Source of the DNA: Arthrobacter sp. V1I9
GTDB lineage: Bacteria > Actinomycetota > Actinomycetes > Actinomycetales > Micrococcaceae
Length of the DNA stretch: 64,000 bases
Reading direction: 5' to 3'
Assembly: GCF_030817075.1 (NCBI RefSeq)
Contig: NZ_JAUSYU010000001.1
Location: 3,286,001-3,350,000, forward strand
The translations under genes and the position numbers were made by a program. Shown here piece after piece: positions 61,373 through 64,000 of the stretch. The notes under the pieces were generated by a model. That model worked only from the letters and a program-made list of their open reading frames with translations. It ran no database searches and was not told the origin of the DNA. Numbering within the stretch: the first letter of the stretch is position 1; the number at the start of each line of letters is the position of its first letter.

Positions 61373-62841
61373 GACTCGTTCCGCTGTTCAACATCGGAGC
61401 GTTCAGCTGCAGAGTCTTCATCCGCGGCATCAGGGGCCGCAGCCGGCGGTGCCGAAATGTGCACCACTTTCACCCGGCTGAACTCGTCCAGGAGTTCCGG
61501 GCCGTACCCGAAACCGGCACCGCTTTCACCGCGCGGCTGCGCAGCACCTCCGGGCGCGCCGCCGAAGACCGCATTGATCTTGACGGTACCCACCGGGAGG
61601 GCGGCAACGGCCTGCTGAATGTGGGCGATGTTGCCGCTTAGGACGGTGGCGGCCAGGCCGTACCTGCCGCTGCAGGCGAGGCGGAGGCCGTCGTCGAACG
61701 ATTTCACCACCTGAACGGGGGCTACGGGCCCGAAGGTTTCCTCCGCCATGATCTGCATGGAGTCGGTGCAGCCAAGCAGGACCGTGGCGGGGTAAAAGGA
61801 GCCCGGGCCGTCCGGAAGGGCTCCGCCTTCCACCGCGCGTGCGCCCTGCCGCAACGCATCAGCCACCTGGGCGAGGACTTCATCCCGCATCCGGAGATCC
61901 ACGAGCGGAGCCACGCTCCCCTTGTTGTTGCGGAGCGCTGCCTCCGCTTCAAGGGCCTTGCAGAACTCGGCAGCAATGTCCTCGTGGACATAAATCCGCT
62001 CAACGGCCACACAGATCTGGCCGCTGTTGCTGAAGGACCCGATCGCCGCCTGTTCAGCCGCCCACAGCGGGTCGACGTCACGGTCCACCAGCAGCGGATC
62101 GTTGCCGCCGTTTTCACGGATGACGTGGGCACCGGTCAGAGCCCCGGCCCGGGCGATCCGGGCGCCGGCTGCGCTGGAACCCACATGCGCGATGACGTCC
62201 ACCTCCGACTGGGCCAGAAGTGCACCGACACCCGCGCCGCCGGAAACCGTCTGGAACACCCCCGGCGGAAACGCAGGTGCCAGGACTTCGCCCAGCGCCT
62301 CGCCCAGCCGCGGGCACCGCTCGCTCGGCTTGTGCACCACGGTATTGCCGGTAGCCAGCGCAGCACCGATCAGGCCGCAGGCCACCGCAACCGGGTCATT
62401 CCAAGGGGTCAGCAGGACAGCCACGCCCCGCGGCTCAGCCACTGTGTAGTCGGAGGCGAGCCGGTTGCCGCGCAGGCTGTGGCCGCGGTGGACGGGCCCC
62501 AGCTCTGCGTACTGTTCCAGGGTGGCAACCCCCGCGCCGATGCCGGCGAGCGATTCCTCCACCGGCCGGCCCGTTTCGCTGGCGTTGAGTTCCGCGAGCT
62601 CCTGGGCTGCCGCAGCGAGCGCTTTAGCCGCGGCACGGACTGCCGCAGCCCGCTGGGCCGGTGCGGTAGAGGCCCAATCCGGCGCAGCGCTTCGGGCCAC
62701 CTCTACCGCGTGGGACACCGCCTCCGGTTCTGCCTCCGGCACAGTCCAAAGGACATCACCGGTTCGGGGGTTCCGGATGGTAATGCCGCTGCTGTCAGCG
62801 GTATCCGGGCGTGCAGTGGTTTCTGTGGCAATGGTGGGCAT
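61369..62841 (-). CDS. NAD(P)-dependent aldehyde dehydrogenase
   Basis: A 490-residue aldehyde dehydrogenase. VLLTPWNDPVAVACGLIGAA is the cofactor part, HVIRENGGNDPLLVDRDVDP has the general-base glutamate, and FSNSGQICVAVERIYV the catalytic cysteine. It lies in the heptose-type cluster between the HldE-like gene and the SDR, with which it is on the same strand. Substrate unknown; an aldehyde sugar intermediate is possible. Confidence 0.92.
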   Translation of the reverse strand: MPTIATETTARPDTADSSGITIRNPRTGDVLWTVPEAEPEAVSHAVEVARSAAPDWASTAPAQRAAAVRAAAKALAAAAQELAELNASETGRPVEESLAGIGAGVATLEQYAELGPVHRGHSLRGNRLASDYTVAEPRGVAVLLTPWNDPVAVACGLIGAALATGNTVVHKPSERCPRLGEALGEVLAPAFPPGVFQTVSGGAGVGALLAQSEVDVIAHVGSSAAGARIARAGALTGAHVIRENGGNDPLLVDRDVDPLWAAEQAAIGSFSNSGQICVAVERIYVHEDIAAEFCKALEAEAALRNNKGSVAPLVDLRMRDEVLAQVADALRQGARAVEGGALPDGPGSFYPATVLLGCTDSMQIMAEETFGPVAPVQVVKSFDDGLRLACSGRYGLAATVLSGNIAHIQQAVAALPVGTVKINAVFGGAPGGAAQPRGESGAGFGYGPELLDEFSRVKVVHISAPPAAAPDAADEDSAAERSDVEQRNES

Positions 62842-62883
62842 GACGTTCCTCCCGTCGGTTCCGGCGTGGGTCGTTGTGCTGGT

Positions 62884-63585
62884 TTAGGGCCAGGAGCCCT
62901 CTTCCTCGTGGCAGATCAGCATTTCGCGGACCTCACAGCCGGTGGGCTGGTTCAACGCGAACAGGATGGCCTGTGCCGTGTTGGCGGGGTCGTTGAGCCG
63001 CGAATCGTCCTGCGGCTTGTACTGCTCGGTGCGGTCGTCGAAGAAGCGCGTCTTCATGCCGCCCGGGATAATGGTGGTCACGCCGATTTCGCCGCCGGTT
63101 TCAGCCGCCAGCGCATGGCTGAAGCCCACCACGCCGAACTTTGACGCGCAGTAGGCGGTGGCATCAGCCACGGCACGCTTGCCCAGCGTTGAGGCGATGG
63201 TCACCACCCTGCCGTGGGAGGTCTTTAGGTAAGGCAGCGCTGCACGCACAACAGAAACCGTGCCCATCAGGTTGACCCCGATGACTTTTTCCCATTCGGT
63301 GGCTTCGACGTCCGCCAGCTTTCCGCAGCGGTCGATGCCGGCCGCCGTGACCACTGCCTCGAGCCCGCCGAGTGATTCAGCGGCTTCCTTGACGGCGGCC
63401 TCGACGGCCAGCCGGTCCGCGACGTCCACTTCGAAAGCCTTCACACCGGACACGTTGCTGATATCGCGGTCCAGCACCACCGGCGTGCCGCCGGCCTTCA
63501 GGACAGCCTCGACGACGGCGGCCCCCAGTCCGGAGGCACCTCCGGTCACGAGCACGCGGCCGGGCGAATTTGAATCTGCAGTCAT
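62884..63585 (-). CDS. short-chain dehydrogenase/reductase in the heptose-type cluster
   Basis: A 233-residue SDR with VLVTGGASGLGAAVVEAVLK, a catalytic serine in VVTIASTLGKRAV, and AYCASKFGVVGFSH (YxxxK). It is slightly short of the usual 250, but all motifs are present. ATG at 63585. The gene ends 42 bases before the aldehyde dehydrogenase start and is probably in the same transcript. An oxidoreductase step on the sugar or nucleotide-sugar is plausible, not shown. Confidence 0.88.
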   Translation of the reverse strand: MTADSNSPGRVLVTGGASGLGAAVVEAVLKAGGTPVVLDRDISNVSGVKAFEVDVADRLAVEAAVKEAAESLGGLEAVVTAAGIDRCGKLADVEATEWEKVIGVNLMGTVSVVRAALPYLKTSHGRVVTIASTLGKRAVADATAYCASKFGVVGFSHALAAETGGEIGVTTIIPGGMKTRFFDDRTEQYKPQDDSRLNDPANTAQAILFALNQPTGCEVREMLICHEEEGSWP

Positions 63586-63686
63586 GGTGTTCCTTTCAAT
63601 CGGGAGTACAAAACTTGGGTACGGCGGTCAGCCCACCTGGACCAATCCACCGTTGCCAGCTGTCGGGGTTGGCTGACCTGGCCGGT

Positions 63687-64000
63687 TCAGCTGACCTTGG
63701 CGAGGGCATCTGCCAGGCCGGTGGTGGATCGGGCGGGGTGGTACGGCACGGTGAGGCAGCGTCCGCCCCAGCTCTCCACGAGAGCGGCCTCCGGCAGGCT
63801 GGCGCCCTTGTAGTCGCCGCCTTTGACCCAGATGTCGGGACGCAGGCGTTCGAGGGCTGCCTCGGGGGTGTCTTCGTCGAAGACCATCACGGCGTCCACG
63901 CATTCCATGGCGAGGAGCAGTTCGGCCCTGTCGTGCTGGCCGATGATAGGACGCTCCGGACCCTTCAACCGCCGCACGGAGTCGTCCGAGTTGAGGCAGA
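63687..64000 (-). CDS. RfaE2/HldE-type nucleotidyltransferase (5' end cut by window)
   Basis: The last part of a second cytidylyltransferase-family protein; about 104 residues are visible. CLNSDDSVRRLKGPERPI opens it, then DIWVKGGDYKGASLPE, with the same KGGDY as the HldE-like protein. The nucleotide-binding HxGH motif would be past the window edge. It lies upstream of the SDR in the same direction, with about 100 bases between them. A separate RfaE2-type enzyme or the end of a second fusion. Confidence 0.85.
   Translation of the reverse strand, partial: CLNSDDSVRRLKGPERPIIGQHDRAELLLAMECVDAVMVFDEDTPEAALERLRPDIWVKGGDYKGASLPEAALVESWGGRCLTVPYHPARSTTGLADALAKVS

Overview
The window is GC-rich, gene-dense chromosomal DNA from an actinobacterium, most likely Arthrobacter, Pseudarthrobacter or another close Micrococcaceae. 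That placement rests on codon and protein character (heavy G/C third positions, Asp23/DUF2273/DUF6286 cluster, actinobacterial-style histidine utilisation genes), not on a marker gene such as 16S rRNA, which is absent here. No phage, insertion sequence, integrase or CRISPR array was found. Most of the window is metabolic and transport functions, plus many intergenic palindromes.

Layout. 1-2.4 kb: a truncated acyl-CoA dehydrogenase divergent from a MarR regulator, then a DedA membrane protein. 2.6-6.9 kb: a minus-strand valine-degradation operon (mmsA, 3-hydroxyisobutyryl-CoA hydrolase, mmsB, enoyl-CoA hydratase) with overlapping genes. 7.2-8.9 kb: exonuclease III and a protein of unknown function. 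8.9-15.6 kb: an alpha-glucoside uptake and hydrolysis locus (LacI repressor, small membrane protein, MalG/MalF/MalE-type transporter, divergent GH13 alpha-glucosidase) with a LacI-type operator between the divergent units. 15.6-17.8 kb: a five-gene Asp23 envelope-stress operon. 18.0-18.35 kb: a tRNA-Glu/Asp/Phe operon with visible promoter and terminator. 18.5-24.4 kb: PHP protein, DsbA-like thioredoxin, EamA exporter, zincin-like metallopeptidase, CDF transporter, NlpC/P60 hydrolase with a Pro-Ala linker. 24.5-31.6 kb: an ABC-2 exporter with a LolA-like partner, a rifampicin-phosphotransferase-like enzyme, and two universal stress proteins. 32-38.9 kb: a short flavoprotein-like protein, CopC, NCS2 permease, Na+/H+ antiporter, hutG, and a lipoprotein/CDF pair. 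38.9-45.9 kb: a CitA/CitB-type two-component system divergent from tctCBA, then a stress protein and an FAH-family enzyme. 46-51.4 kb: hutH, hutU and an IclR regulator separated by long inverted repeats. 51.6-59.7 kb: DinB protein, MDR oxidoreductase, a frameshifted amino-acid permease, a qorB/HxlR divergent pair, SDR/LysR pair, spermidine-synthase-like protein. 59.8-64 kb: an ADP-heptose-type nucleotide-sugar cluster running off the right edge.

How the genes work together. Several transport genes sit beside the regulator or enzyme they probably serve: LacI with the alpha-glucoside system, CitAB with TctCBA, IclR with hutUH, HxlR with qorB. The histidine pathway is split: hutG lies about 10 kb from hutH/hutU, and hutI is not in the window. 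The least explained parts are the single-lobe solute-binding lipoprotein coupled to a CDF transporter behind a 30-bp dyad, the heptose-type cluster in an organism without LPS, and the long intergenic palindromes around the hut genes. All functions are from reading translated motifs; no database search was possible.
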